A stretch of DNA of 35,810 bases, taken from assembly GCF_001553115.1 (NCBI RefSeq), contig NZ_KQ960181.1, forward strand, positions 1-35,810, read 5' to 3'. Within the stretch, counting starts at the first letter, position 1. Each line of letters begins with the position of its first letter. The notes beneath the pieces were generated by a model. That model was not told the origin of the DNA. It did not search any database and saw only the letters and a list, made by a program, of their open reading frames with translations. Source of the stretch: Aedoeadaptatus coxii (GTDB lineage Bacteria; Bacillota; Clostridia; Tissierellales; Peptoniphilaceae). Positions 17,418 to 25,908 of this stretch are shown piece after piece. Position numbers and translations under genes: made by a program.

Positions 17418-18305
17418 CTACTCCTTTTCCGTCGATAACATGCTCCCCAATTCCTCTTCGCTGAATTGGTAGTGGCGATTACAAAAATGGCATACGGCTT
17501 CGGCGCCGTGATCTTCCTCCATCATTTCGCGAATGTCGCTGTCGGGCAATGCGCCAATGGAGTCCGCTACTTTTTCTTTGGAACATTCACACACAAACGC
17601 GACGGGGGCTTCGCTTAAAATTTTCAATTGTAAATTGGGAAGCACGGCATGGATTAAACCCTTTGCATCGAGACCTTCTTCCAAAAGTTCCGTTACGGAT
17701 TTTACTTCTTTCAGCATGGTTTCAAGCTCCGCAATTTCCTCCTCGGTGGCGCCGGGCATAATTTCCACAATAAAACCGCCGGCTTTTTTGACACTTAAAT
17801 CCGTATCCACGGAAACGCCGAGGCCTACTGCCGAAGGAATTTGCTCCGATTGAAACAAATAAGCCGCCACATCGTCGCCGATTTCCCCCGAGGCCAGGGC
17901 AACTTTACCCGTATAAGGTTGACGCATTCCGAGGTCCATTGTTACCGTCAGCGTTCCTTGGGTGCCGACAATGCCTTTTACATCCAGTTTGCCGTCGCTA
18001 CTCCGCGCGGGAAGATCGGCCATCGGGTGATCCACATAGCCTTTTACGTGCCCGTCGTTCTTCCCCGTCACCACAATGCGCCCGAGAGGTCCGCCGCCGT
18101 CGATAATCATCGTGAGGGAATCCTCCACGTTTTTTAATTTGGTGCGGAGCAAAATACCGGCGATTAAACTTCTGCCCAAGGCAGCCGTCGCCGTCGCCGA
18201 GGTTTGGTGGGTAATGCGCGCCGTCTCCACGAGGGACGTCGCCGTAACCGCACTTACCTTTATCGTTCCCGATTCATTGATTGCACGAATACAAATATCT
18301 TTCAC
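17418..18305 (-). CDS. hslO: Hsp33 redox-regulated chaperonin
   Basis: The protein has 295 residues. Hsp33 is a cytoplasmic holdase that switches on when its zinc-bound cysteines oxidise. All four are present in the family pattern, C239-x-C241 and C272-xx-C275, in the C-terminal redox domain, and the N-terminal fold contains GGGPLGRIVVTG. The start is GTG, with AAAGGAG 5 bases upstream. No ATG is available nearby in frame. It is the last gene of the hpt-CPBP-sirtuin-methyltransferase-hslO run. No clear terminator is visible before the tRNA promoter that follows. Confidence 0.95.
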   Translation of the reverse strand: MKDICIRAINESGTIKVSAVTATSLVETARITHQTSATATAALGRSLIAGILLRTKLKNVEDSLTMIIDGGGPLGRIVVTGKNDGHVKGYVDHPMADLPARSSDGKLDVKGIVGTQGTLTVTMDLGMRQPYTGKVALASGEIGDDVAAYLFQSEQIPSAVGLGVSVDTDLSVKKAGGFIVEIMPGATEEEIAELETMLKEVKSVTELLEEGLDAKGLIHAVLPNLQLKILSEAPVAFVCECSKEKVADSIGALPDSDIREMMEEDHGAEAVCHFCNRHYQFSEEELGSMLSTEKE

Positions 18306-18317
18306 ATAATCTCCTTT

Positions 18318-19040
18318 TCAATTTCTCCCCGCGACGTAACACATTCGCTCCGTTTCGTCGTGGGCTTTTTTCTTCTTATAGCCATCATAAACATCGATTA
18401 ATCTTAAACCCGCTTCGTTTAAAAGGCGCTCCACTGTCTCGCGACTAAAGGCGCGTTCTTCGTGAATCTCCTGATAGCGGTCGTATTTTCCCTCATGATT
18501 GCGAATAAACATGGTAATGCAATATTCGTTGACGGGAGGCTCATAATGATTTTCCCAAATCAGGGTAAAATCATCTTCCTCCCGCATTTCCGTAAAATCG
18601 CCGTAATCAAGAAAGCGGGCATGGGTGTTCATATCGAATAAAAAGAGGCCTCCCTCTTTTAAATGCTCCCGCACCCTTCTAAAGCATGCGAGAAGTTCGC
18701 CTTCATCGGCTAAATAATTCATACCGTCGCAAAGACAAAGAATGTAATCGAAGGTGTGGCGTAGCTCGAAGGTTCTCAAATCCATTTGAAAAAGGGAGAC
18801 GCTTCGCCCTCTCAAACGTTCCTCGGCCAATGCGAGCATGTCGGATGATTGATCGAATCCCGTTAGTTCCACACTATCGGCGAGCTTTTCCGCCAGCCGC
18901 CCCGTGCCCATGGCCATTTCGAGGATTTCCGATTTTTTGTCGTCGGGCAAAAAAGAGCTTACCCATTGAAAAACTCGGTCATAGTCGTAATTGTCCATCA
19001 CCGAGTCGTATAGTTGACTGAATGTCGTGTAGCTATTCAT
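18318..19040 (-). CDS. class I SAM-dependent methyltransferase
   Basis: The protein has 240 residues. It starts with the Y-x(4)-LYDSVM segment common to this group, followed by motif I ILEMAMGTGRLAEKLA (about 40-55), an acidic residue after the next strand (LTGFDQSSDML), and YILCLCDGMNYL as motif IV. This is the general small-molecule or protein methyltransferase fold, and the substrate cannot be told from sequence. It overlaps the sirtuin gene by 8 bases without a strong ribosome site of its own, so translation is probably coupled. Confidence 0.8.
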   Translation of the reverse strand: MNSYTTFSQLYDSVMDNYDYDRVFQWVSSFLPDDKKSEILEMAMGTGRLAEKLADSVELTGFDQSSDMLALAEERLRGRSVSLFQMDLRTFELRHTFDYILCLCDGMNYLADEGELLACFRRVREHLKEGGLFLFDMNTHARFLDYGDFTEMREEDDFTLIWENHYEPPVNEYCITMFIRNHEGKYDRYQEIHEERAFSRETVERLLNEAGLRLIDVYDGYKKKKAHDETERMCYVAGRN

Positions 19041-19764
19041 TTAATCGCTTCTCCAGTTCCACCAATACATCGGCGGCGCTTCCCTTAAAGATGACGTCCG
19101 CTTGATGATCATAGGGTGTGGAACCTTGGTTTACGATAATCAAATGCTCTGCAAGGCGCGGCAAATAGGCCACGGGCATAACTTGCAATGAGCTTCCTAC
19201 GACGAGCATCAAATCCGCTTTTTCCGCCGCCTTTACCGCCTCATCAAATGCCGGCGGCATGGCGTCGCCGAATAAAACCACGTTGGTGCGCATGGTGTGG
19301 CCGCATTTCGGGCATTTTGGCGGAATAATGCCCGCTTCGACCTGCTTGTCGAATTCGGCAAAATCCGTATGGAAATTACAGCGTTCGCATCGAGCCGTGG
19401 AAGCGTCTCCGTGGACTTGCAACACATTTTTTGCGCCGCCCCGCTGATGGAGATCGTCGATGTTTTGCGTTACGATTTCGTGTAAAAAGCCTTCTTCCTG
19501 CAACGCCGCCAGTGCGCGATGGCCCGGATTCGGTTCTTTTCCTTCCAGATCTTTTAAAATCGTGTAGCCCTCACTGTAAAAACGCTTGGGATCCGACTCC
19601 ATGACCCCGACGGAAAGGGCGTCTTCGGGAATAAAGTTCGTGTAGTAACCTCGATTGCTCCTGAAATCGGGAATACCCGATTCCGTGGAAATGCCGGCGC
19701 CTGTAAGGCAAATGGCATACTTTGCTTCTTTAAAAAGTTTAACCGCTTGATCAAATCCGTCCAT
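19033..19764 (-). CDS. NAD-dependent protein deacylase, sirtuin family
   Basis: The protein has 243 residues. It has the NAD-binding GAGISTESGIPDFRS motif, the catalytic segment TQNIDDLHQRGG with a catalytic His in QVHG (residue 118), and a zinc module with two C-xx-C pairs (126/129 and 151/154). Sirtuins remove acyl groups from lysines at the cost of NAD and yield nicotinamide. Two adjacent ATGs exist. The second is chosen because AGGAGG sits 5 bases before it but only 2 bases before the first (19767). The ribosome site overlaps the stop of the CPBP gene region. Its neighbour hpt is also a nucleotide-salvage enzyme, which could reflect a shared metabolic theme. Confidence 0.92.
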   Translation of the reverse strand: MDGFDQAVKLFKEAKYAICLTGAGISTESGIPDFRSNRGYYTNFIPEDALSVGVMESDPKRFYSEGYTILKDLEGKEPNPGHRALAALQEEGFLHEIVTQNIDDLHQRGGAKNVLQVHGDASTARCERCNFHTDFAEFDKQVEAGIIPPKCPKCGHTMRTNVVLFGDAMPPAFDEAVKAAEKADLMLVVGSSLQVMPVAYLPRLAEHLIIVNQGSTPYDHQADVIFKGSAADVLVELEKRLNE

Positions 19765-19773
19765 CATGACCTC

Positions 19774-20649
19774 CTATTGGAAAGTTTTAATTACGTAGAC
19801 GAGCACGAGAGCCGCCACGGGGATCCATTCTTTTCCGCGAATAACGGCTCGCCCTTTAGCCAAAGGCCGTTTGAAGGATTTACGCAAAATTATAAAAATC
19901 CCGAGGACGCTCCCGACGAGTAGGGCGATGGTAATGACGTTTTTTACGCCGCCCACTCCCCTTACCAATGCCAACTCGCCGAAGGTTCTCATCCACGATT
20001 CGCTGAAAAAGTGAACAAATAAAATAGAGCAAAGGTTATAGAGGAAGTGAGAAAAAATCGACGCCTTCAAACCGCCGTAAAGGTAAATGTAACCTAATGC
20101 CAAACCGAATAAAAAGGGCGCCACGCTGTTTTGCCATTGAAAGTGAAAGAGGGCAAAAAGAATTGCCGAAAAAAACACGCTTCCCAATGGAGACCGCTTG
20201 GAGAATTGCTCGCATAGGACGGAGCGGAAAAAAAGTTCTTCAAAAAATGCGGGAACAATGGCCAAGGTTATAAGTTGTTTGATGAGAGAACCGCCGTTTT
20301 TTAAGGTATCTAAATTCTGATTCCCAAGGGGCAGAAAGTGATTGAGTCCCTGTAAAAAAAGTCCGTTGATTACGAGGATCACCGGGAAAAGAGCCAGGGT
20401 TAAAATCGCCGCCTCCTTTAAATTCATCGCCTTTCGCTTCCTAATGGGAAGCCGCTTTCGCCAATACATTGCCGGCAACCCAATGGCGACAAACTCCGTC
20501 AACACCACGCCCCAAAGAGGATCGAAGTGCGAAAATAAAGGCCCGAGCGCCAAAAATAAAATCGCCGCGCCTAAAATCCCGTAAAGTAGGACTAAGTAAT
20601 TAGTCTTCGTAGGTGTAGATATAGGGCTTGTTTCTGTAATAGGGGCCAT
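19774..20649 (-). CDS. CPBP-family intramembrane metalloprotease (CAAX protease-like)
   Basis: The protein has 291 residues with about eight membrane segments. The Abi/CPBP signature is complete: the motif 1 glutamates E137-E138 with R142 (EELFFR), motif 2 with H169 (ALFHF) and motif 3 H201-FLYN. These residues form the metal site of Rce1-type glutamate proteases. Members process prenylated proteins in eukaryotes, whereas in Firmicutes many relate to bacteriocin immunity or have no known target. The start overlaps hpt by 50 bases. No usable start codon exists between the hpt stop and the first membrane segment, so the overlap appears real. Confidence 0.85.
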   Translation of the reverse strand: MAPITETSPISTPTKTNYLVLLYGILGAAILFLALGPLFSHFDPLWGVVLTEFVAIGLPAMYWRKRLPIRKRKAMNLKEAAILTLALFPVILVINGLFLQGLNHFLPLGNQNLDTLKNGGSLIKQLITLAIVPAFFEELFFRSVLCEQFSKRSPLGSVFFSAILFALFHFQWQNSVAPFLFGLALGYIYLYGGLKASIFSHFLYNLCSILFVHFFSESWMRTFGELALVRGVGGVKNVITIALLVGSVLGIFIILRKSFKRPLAKGRAVIRGKEWIPVAALVLVYVIKTFQ

Positions 20650-21121
20650 AATTTAATCCATATCCCACGATAAACACATCGTCGATGGTAAAGCCTGTAA
20701 AGTCGGCGGAGAAATCCACTTCACGTCGTGACGGCTTATCCAACATGACCGCCGTTTTCACCGATGCGGGCTCCAATGCGCGAATCGATTTTACTACCGT
20801 TTCGAGAGTGTGTCCCGTGTCGATAATATCGTCGACGATTAAAACATCTCTTCCCTTCACATCGGCGCGAAGATCGCTGAAAAGTTTTACATCGCCGGAT
20901 GAAGAAAATTCATCTTCGTAGCTGGATGTGGTCATAAAGTCAATTTCCATTTTACTTTCCATGGCACGTACCAAGTCCGAACAAAAAACAAAGCTGCCGC
21001 GAAGTAAGCCGATGACGAGAACCTCTTTCCCGTTGTAATAAGCATCGATTGCTTTTCCCATTTCCCCGACACGTTCTTTAATCGCTTCTTCCGAATATAA
21101 AATGCGTTCTTTTCCTTTCAT
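20600..21121 (-). CDS. hpt: hypoxanthine phosphoribosyltransferase
   Basis: The protein has 173 residues, standard for the enzyme, which converts hypoxanthine or guanine plus PRPP to IMP or GMP in purine salvage. The PRPP-binding motif VLIVDDIIDTGHTLET and the flexible-loop region DFMTTSSYEDE are present, as is the C-terminal GYGLNYG. AAGGAGG lies 5 bases before the ATG. It is the first gene of a five-gene run and diverges from the DUF4364 gene, with the two -10 boxes 33 bases apart. Confidence 0.93.
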   Translation of the reverse strand: MKGKERILYSEEAIKERVGEMGKAIDAYYNGKEVLVIGLLRGSFVFCSDLVRAMESKMEIDFMTTSSYEDEFSSSGDVKLFSDLRADVKGRDVLIVDDIIDTGHTLETVVKSIRALEPASVKTAVMLDKPSRREVDFSADFTGFTIDDVFIVGYGLNYGPYYRNKPYIYTYED

Positions 21122-21147
21122 CTTGTCCTCCTTATAGCTATTCTCTC

Positions 21148-21156
21148 ATTATATCA
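21148..21156 (-). promoter_or_regulatory. hpt promoter, extended -10
   Basis: The minus strand reads TGA-TATAAT, a perfect extended -10 box, about 27 bases before hpt. There is no convincing -35, as expected for extended -10 promoters. Confidence 0.65.
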
Positions 21157-21183
21157 GAATAACGCCCTCGATTCTTCGATCAA

Positions 21184-21192
21184 TGGTATAAT
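21184..21192 (+). promoter_or_regulatory. DUF4364 promoter, extended -10
   Basis: TGG-TATAAT is a perfect extended -10 on the plus strand. Its predicted start falls around 21199, exactly where the ribosome site AGGTGA begins. The mRNA would therefore have a leader of only about 10 bases. Confidence 0.65.
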
Positions 21193-21208
21193 TCTTGTAG
21201 GTGATTAA

Positions 21209-21670
21209 ATGAACAGTGTACCCATTCATACATTGGCTTCGGATAAGCTTTATCTCTTGGCTACCATTAAGCAATCGGGCGGCAATATGAGTCGTCGCGC
21301 CCTCCAAGATACTATTCTCTCCGAAGGGCGAATGAATTATTTTTTCCTGTGCCAATATATTTTAGAACTTGTCGAGGCGAATTTTCTTTCGGAACGAGGA
21401 GATGATTTGCTTCTTACCCGTGAAGGCGAAGAAGCCTTCGCTATGTTTGCCGATCAATTAAATGACGACGACGCAAAAGCATTTCAGGTAGAAGATGTGG
21501 ATTACCGCATTACCCGCGACGGCGAACATATTACTTACGAAAAGAGAATCGACGGCACCATGGTATTTTCCCTCTCGATTTTAAATTCCGAATCGACGGA
21601 TATATCGGAAGAGCATAAAAAGGACATCATCGAAAACTTCATTCAGTGCATCAAAAAAGCGAGCATCTAG
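21209..21670 (+). CDS. DUF4364 family winged-helix protein
   Basis: The protein has 153 residues. The N-terminal ~90 form a winged-helix-like pattern: KLYLLATIKQSGG, then a recognition-helix-like LCQYILELVEANFLSERGD, then LLTREGEEAFAMF as the wing. A beta-rich C-terminal part follows. This matches DUF4364, a Firmicutes family thought to be transcriptional regulators, with no known target. It stands alone on the plus strand, divergent from hpt with only about 55 bases between the two promoters and starts, so it may control its own promoter or hpt. Confidence 0.75.
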   Translation: MNSVPIHTLASDKLYLLATIKQSGGNMSRRALQDTILSEGRMNYFFLCQYILELVEANFLSERGDDLLLTREGEEAFAMFADQLNDDDAKAFQVEDVDYRITRDGEHITYEKRIDGTMVFSLSILNSESTDISEEHKKDIIENFIQCIKKASI

Positions 21671-21684
21671 TGCCCGCTTTTTTT
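21654..21684. terminator. bidirectional terminator between DUF4364 and asp23
   Basis: AAAAAGCG-x-GC and GC-x-CGCTTTTT arms flank a 7-base loop that includes the DUF4364 stop. There are T runs at the 3' side on both strands, so one hairpin serves both convergent transcripts. Confidence 0.75.
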
Positions 21685-21689
21685 AATGA

Positions 21690-22208
21690 TTACCATTGGC
21701 GATCATTATTTCCGTTATTGTTTACACTTCCCGGTATATTGCTGCCAATTTGATTGGCGATACTCTTTTGTTTCTTTTCTTCGAAATCTTTACGAGTTAA
21801 AACATCTACGACTTCCACATTTAATTCCACGAGGTTTAAGCCCGTCATTAATTTTAATTGTTGAGAAGCGTATTGTCTTAATTCGTCGAAAATACGAGGA
21901 GCGGATTGACCGAATTCCAGGAACATTTTGACGTCCAATACGACGTCTTTCCCGTTAATGGTGGCGTCTACGCCCTTGGTGGAATCGGATCCGCGGAAGC
22001 CTTCGGTAATGCCTGAAATCAAGCCGCCCTTTAGATCGAGCACCCCTTTAATATCTCTCGCCGCGAGGGAAACAATCTTTTCGACGACGGAGTTATTGAA
22101 AATTAAAGAGTCGCGGTGTTCTTCTTCCACTGCCTCTTCGCCGGGTACTTCCGGTTGATCTTTTAATTCTTCTTGAATATCTTTTTGTTTGTTTACATTT
22201 TCAGCCAT
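21690..22208 (-). CDS. Asp23/Gls24 family envelope stress protein
   Basis: The protein has 172 residues. The Asp23 domain spans about 30-150, with IVSLAARDIKGVLDLKGG and LNLVELNVEVVDV. Both tails are charged and low in complexity: an acidic N-terminus, and a C-terminus rich in Asn that ends in RQW. Asp23 proteins form abundant membrane-associated layers, held by AmaP, and respond to alkaline or wall stress. It is the last gene of the amaP-DUF2273-asp23 unit, ending in a terminator shared with DUF4364. Confidence 0.9.
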   Translation of the reverse strand: MAENVNKQKDIQEELKDQPEVPGEEAVEEEHRDSLIFNNSVVEKIVSLAARDIKGVLDLKGGLISGITEGFRGSDSTKGVDATINGKDVVLDVKMFLEFGQSAPRIFDELRQYASQQLKLMTGLNLVELNVEVVDVLTRKDFEEKKQKSIANQIGSNIPGSVNNNGNNDRQW

Positions 22209-22223
22209 AATAAACGTCCTTTC

Positions 22224-22547
22224 TTATCCTAAATTTTTCAAAAACTTCATGACAATCGGATGGCGGTCAAAGAAGCCGCCGACGACAAAACCGACGCCAA
22301 TTAAAATAGCGAGCAACAAAGTTTTAAAAAAACCGATGGTAATCAATAATATGCCGACGATTAGCCCGATGGCCATTCCCGTCGTCGTCTTTCTGTAGCG
22401 GTTCATCAAACGTTGCGCATTGCCTCTCATGGGGCTTTCCGACATAGGGTTGCCGCTACGGCCGTCGATTAAATTTCCCGAGGGGGAAATATCGTAATCG
22501 CCGACATAGTGAAATTGATTTTCTGAAGTTTGCGTAAATAGTCTCAT
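22224..22547 (-). CDS. DUF2273 small membrane protein
   Basis: The protein has 107 residues from the chosen start. A ~55-residue hydrophilic N-terminal part precedes two closely spaced membrane segments (about 57-75 and 78-93, with GMAIGLIVGILLITIG and ILIGVGFVVGGFFD), the typical DUF2273 hairpin that accompanies Asp23 operons. The start at 22547 is preferred over an upstream ATG inside amaP because GGGGTGAT sits about 5 bases ahead and the start lies right after the amaP stop. The hydrophilic extension is longer than in most DUF2273 proteins (usually 60-80 residues in total). Confidence 0.8.
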   Translation of the reverse strand: MRLFTQTSENQFHYVGDYDISPSGNLIDGRSGNPMSESPMRGNAQRLMNRYRKTTTGMAIGLIVGILLITIGFFKTLLLAILIGVGFVVGGFFDRHPIVMKFLKNLG

Positions 22548-22551
22548 CTCA

Positions 22552-23112
22552 TCACCCCGTAACCTTTTCATTGTCAGGTTCTTCAGGATCCGTAAATGTA
22601 ACTTCCACATCGCCTACGGGAAATCCGACATACGTTTCGAGATCTTCGCGCACGCGGGATTGCAAATGTTGCGCGAGGGCTTGAAGATCTTCCTGCTCAT
22701 GTACCCTACAGGTTACCTTTGAGCGAACTGTCGGATTCTTGCCGCCGTGAATGCTTACCGCCACATCAGGCTTCGATACCTGATGAAAACGACGCACCGA
22801 ATAGTCGACGACGGATTTTACGGAGGATTCCGTTAAATAGACCTCGCCGTCGGCATTTTTCATTCGAATGCTGCGCTCTCTCGTCTTCACTACAAAAGCG
22901 CGAAGAAAGAGGAATAAGCCGTAAGCTGCTGTAATCGACGCCAAAACGGCTACGAGGTAAAAGCCCCACTCTTGATTTAAAATTGAGAGCAAGCTTTGTT
23001 GAGCCGATGCCATGCCGATCAGATTTCCATAGATGGAAAAGAAGCAAATACAGGCAAAGAAGAGAAGTATTATGGCCACTATAATATCCAGCGCCTTTTT
23101 ACTTTTTCTCAT
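22552..23112 (-). CDS. amaP: alkaline shock response membrane anchor protein AmaP
   Basis: The protein has 186 residues from the chosen start. Two N-terminal membrane segments (about 7-29 and 48-70) are followed by a soluble Asp23-like domain with SSVKSVVDYSVRRF and a VTCRV strand. AmaP anchors Asp23 at the membrane. The ATG at 23112 is chosen because GGGAGG lies 6 bases upstream. A reading eight codons longer has no ribosome site. The stop (TGA) lies within the ribosome site of the DUF2273 gene. Confidence 0.85.
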   Translation of the reverse strand: MRKSKKALDIIVAIILLFFACICFFSIYGNLIGMASAQQSLLSILNQEWGFYLVAVLASITAAYGLFLFLRAFVVKTRERSIRMKNADGEVYLTESSVKSVVDYSVRRFHQVSKPDVAVSIHGGKNPTVRSKVTCRVHEQEDLQALAQHLQSRVREDLETYVGFPVGDVEVTFTDPEEPDNEKVTG

Positions 23113-23166
23113 GTTGAGCCTCCCTTTGGCGCGCAAGAATGCGACGCCACTTTTGTTTACACTCTA

Positions 23167-23196
23167 AATGTACCCATTACGCTTTAAAGTATGCAA
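23167..23196 (-). promoter_or_regulatory. weak promoter candidate for the amaP operon
   Basis: The minus strand has TTGCAT, an 18-base spacer and TACATT in the 117-base gap between valS and amaP. The match is poor and it is proposed mainly from position. No stress-sigma (SigB-like) box was recognised here. Confidence 0.25.
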
Positions 23197-23229
23197 AAAT
23201 CGGGAGTTTTCCGAAAAAACGCTTCTATT

Positions 23230-25893
23230 TTAATTTTCAAGTTGAGATTGAACGAAGGCCATCCGTTCTTCTAAATTGGACAGATTGTTTTTATGGTTTT
23301 GAAGTTTTTCTCTTTCCTTTTCAACCACTTCCGGTTTCGCCTTGCTGACGAAGTTTTCGTTGGCGAGCTTTTTGTCCGCCCGTTCGATTTCGGATTTCGT
23401 CTTTTCAATATCTCGCGCCAAACGTTCCGCTTCTTTTGCGTAGTCGACGAGATCTTTCATGGGCAGGAACAATTCAGCTTTTTCAGTGACCACGGAAATT
23501 ACATCGTCGGATACATCTTGGCGATTGTCAATAAGCTCGATTTCCGTAATATTAGCGAGGTTGACGAAGTGTCCTTCCATTTCTTTGTAAAGAGCTTTGC
23601 GCCCGTCGTCACTCGTTAAAACGTAAAGTTTGCTCTTGCGGAAAGGTTCGATATCCATTTCCGCCTTCGCATTGCGGATGCCGCGAATGGCTTCCCGAAC
23701 GACGCCAATGCTTTGAACATCTTCGTCAAAAGCATATACTCCGGTTTCCGGCCATTGAGCGCCGATTAATTCCCCTTCCGTACCGGGTAGGAAGGAATAA
23801 ATCTCTTCGGTGATAAAGGGCATAAAGGGATGAAGCATGGTGAGAATTTTTTCGAGAACATCGAGAAGCACGCCGTAAACCACTTCTCTGTCCTCGATGT
23901 CGTCGCCATAAAGACGCGGTTTTACCATTTCAATATACCAGTCGCAATATTCGTCCCAAATAAAATCGTGAACCGCTTCGGCGGCAAGGCCGATATCGTA
24001 TTTTTCGATTTTCCCTGCCACATCGGCAATGGTTTCGTCGAGACGGGTTAAAATCCAGCGATCTTCGCCGCGAAGTTTATCCCGTTGTACTTTAGCGTGT
24101 TTGAAATCTTCGGGGAGATTCATAAGCACAAAGCGAGATGCGTTCCAAAGTTTATTGCAGAAATTACGATTATTTTCTACGCGCTTGTAGCTGAAGCGCA
24201 TGTCGTTGCCCGGCGTAGTACCCGTAACCAATGTAAAGCGCAAAGCGTCGGCGCCGTATTCGGCGATAACATCCAAGGGGTCGATGCCGTTTCCTAAACT
24301 CTTGCTCATTTTACGTCCCTGTTCGTCGCGAACGAGCCCCGTCAAATAAACGTCTGTAAAGGGAAGTTCGTCGGTCAGTTCGAGGGCGGAGAATACCATA
24401 CGAATAACCCAGAAGAAAATAATGTCGTAGCCCGTGACGAGGACGTCGGTGGGATAGTAGTATTTTAAATCTTCCGTATTATCCGGCCATCCCATCGTGG
24501 AAAAAGCCCAAAGAGCGGAACTGAACCATGTGTCCAGCGTGTCCTCATCTTGGCGAACATGATGGCCGTGACAAGATGCACATTCCTCTACAGGTTCTCT
24601 CGAAACCATAATCTCGCCGCAATCGTCGCAGTAGTAAACGGGCAGGCGATGACCCCACCAAAGTTGTCTCGAAATACACCAGTCGCGAATGTTTTCGAGC
24701 CAGTGGGTGTAAATTTTTCCGAAGCGTTCCGGCACGAAATGGAGATCGCCTTTTTCGTATGCTTCGAGGGCGGGTTTCGCCAATTTTTCCATGGCGACGA
24801 ACCATTGATTGCTGAGCATCGGTTCGATTACCGTTTTGCATCGTTCGCAGTGGCCGACGGCGTGGTGGTGATCTTCGATTTTAACGAGATAACCTGCCGC
24901 GTCCATATCGGCGACAATGGCTTTTCGCGCTTCCGAACGTTCCATGCCGGCATATTTCCCGGCATTTTCGTTTAAATGGGCCGTTTCGTCCATAATCAGG
25001 AGCTGACCTAAATCGTGACGTTCCCCGACGCCGAAGTCATTGGGGTCGTGAGATGGCGTAATTTTTACGGCGCCAGTACCGAATTCGGAATCGACATAAT
25101 CATCGGCGACGATGGGAATGGTGCGATCGAATAAGGGCAGGTGAACGTGTTTGCCGACGAGATCTTTATAGCGATCGTCTTCGGGGTTGACGGCTACCGC
25201 CAAGTCGCCGGGAATGGTTTCCGGGCGGGTGGTGGAGATTAAGATTTCCCCTTCTTCCCCTTCGATGGGATAGCGGAAGGTCCACATCTTGCCGTCTTCG
25301 TCCTCGTGTTCAACTTCCGCATCGGAAAGCGCGGTTTTGTCGTGAGGACACCAGTTGATGATGCGATTGCCTCTGTAAATCAAATCCTTTTCGTAAAGGC
25401 GGAAGAAAAATTCTTCGACGGCTTTTGAAAGTCCTTCATCTAATGTAAAGCGATCTCTGGACCAATCGCAGGAAACGCCGAGTTTTTTCAATTGGTTTTT
25501 AATATTTCCGCCGTATTCTTCCGTCCACGCCCACGCTTCTTCCAGGAATTTTTCCCTTCCCAAGCTTTCTTTCGACTTGCCTTGTTTGCGAAGACGTTCC
25601 ACAACTTTTACTTCCGTAGAAATCGAGGCGTGGTCGGTGCCGGGAATCCAAAGGGCGCTGTAGCCTTTCAACCGCTTGAAGCGAATTAAAATGTCTTGCA
25701 GCGTGTTGTTCATGGCATGGCCCATGTGAAGATTGCCCGTTACATTTGGCGGCGGCATAACGATGGTAAAAGGCTTTTTGCCCTCCGCTTGATCTTTTTC
25801 TCTGTCGGGGGTAAAGGCGCCGTGATCCATCCACGCCTTATAAATTCTCTCTTCAAAATCTTTTGGATCATAGGTTTTTTGCATATCGTTCAT
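23230..25893 (-). CDS. valS: valyl-tRNA synthetase
   Basis: The protein has 887 residues from the chosen start. This class I enzyme charges tRNA-Val and edits threonine. The HIGH motif is H56-M-G-H59, preceded by the PPPNVTGNL signature. The CP1 editing insert spans about 185-390, a zinc-ribbon-like cysteine region lies near 422-441, and the KMSKS loop is K528-MSKS532. The C-terminal ~65 residues are the ValRS coiled coil. The ATG at 25893 is used because AGGAGG sits 4 bases upstream. A longer reading to 25920 would begin inside the T-box terminator hairpin. Expression is governed by the T-box leader upstream. Confidence 0.97.
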   Translation of the reverse strand: MNDMQKTYDPKDFEERIYKAWMDHGAFTPDREKDQAEGKKPFTIVMPPPNVTGNLHMGHAMNNTLQDILIRFKRLKGYSALWIPGTDHASISTEVKVVERLRKQGKSKESLGREKFLEEAWAWTEEYGGNIKNQLKKLGVSCDWSRDRFTLDEGLSKAVEEFFFRLYEKDLIYRGNRIINWCPHDKTALSDAEVEHEDEDGKMWTFRYPIEGEEGEILISTTRPETIPGDLAVAVNPEDDRYKDLVGKHVHLPLFDRTIPIVADDYVDSEFGTGAVKITPSHDPNDFGVGERHDLGQLLIMDETAHLNENAGKYAGMERSEARKAIVADMDAAGYLVKIEDHHHAVGHCERCKTVIEPMLSNQWFVAMEKLAKPALEAYEKGDLHFVPERFGKIYTHWLENIRDWCISRQLWWGHRLPVYYCDDCGEIMVSREPVEECASCHGHHVRQDEDTLDTWFSSALWAFSTMGWPDNTEDLKYYYPTDVLVTGYDIIFFWVIRMVFSALELTDELPFTDVYLTGLVRDEQGRKMSKSLGNGIDPLDVIAEYGADALRFTLVTGTTPGNDMRFSYKRVENNRNFCNKLWNASRFVLMNLPEDFKHAKVQRDKLRGEDRWILTRLDETIADVAGKIEKYDIGLAAEAVHDFIWDEYCDWYIEMVKPRLYGDDIEDREVVYGVLLDVLEKILTMLHPFMPFITEEIYSFLPGTEGELIGAQWPETGVYAFDEDVQSIGVVREAIRGIRNAKAEMDIEPFRKSKLYVLTSDDGRKALYKEMEGHFVNLANITEIELIDNRQDVSDDVISVVTEKAELFLPMKDLVDYAKEAERLARDIEKTKSEIERADKKLANENFVSKAKPEVVEKEREKLQNHKNNLSNLEERMAFVQSQLEN

Positions 25894-25908
25894 AAATCCT
25901 CCTAATAC

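Noticed and set aside
19774-20649. CPBP protease as part of a phage-defence (Abi) or bacteriocin system
   Set aside because: Its neighbours are housekeeping genes (hpt, sirtuin, hslO), with no bacteriocin precursor, export gene or toxin nearby.
24545-24975. Open frames overlapping valS in other frames (98 and 141 codons)
   Set aside because: They are contained in the unmistakable valS coding sequence, with low-complexity composition and no family features.
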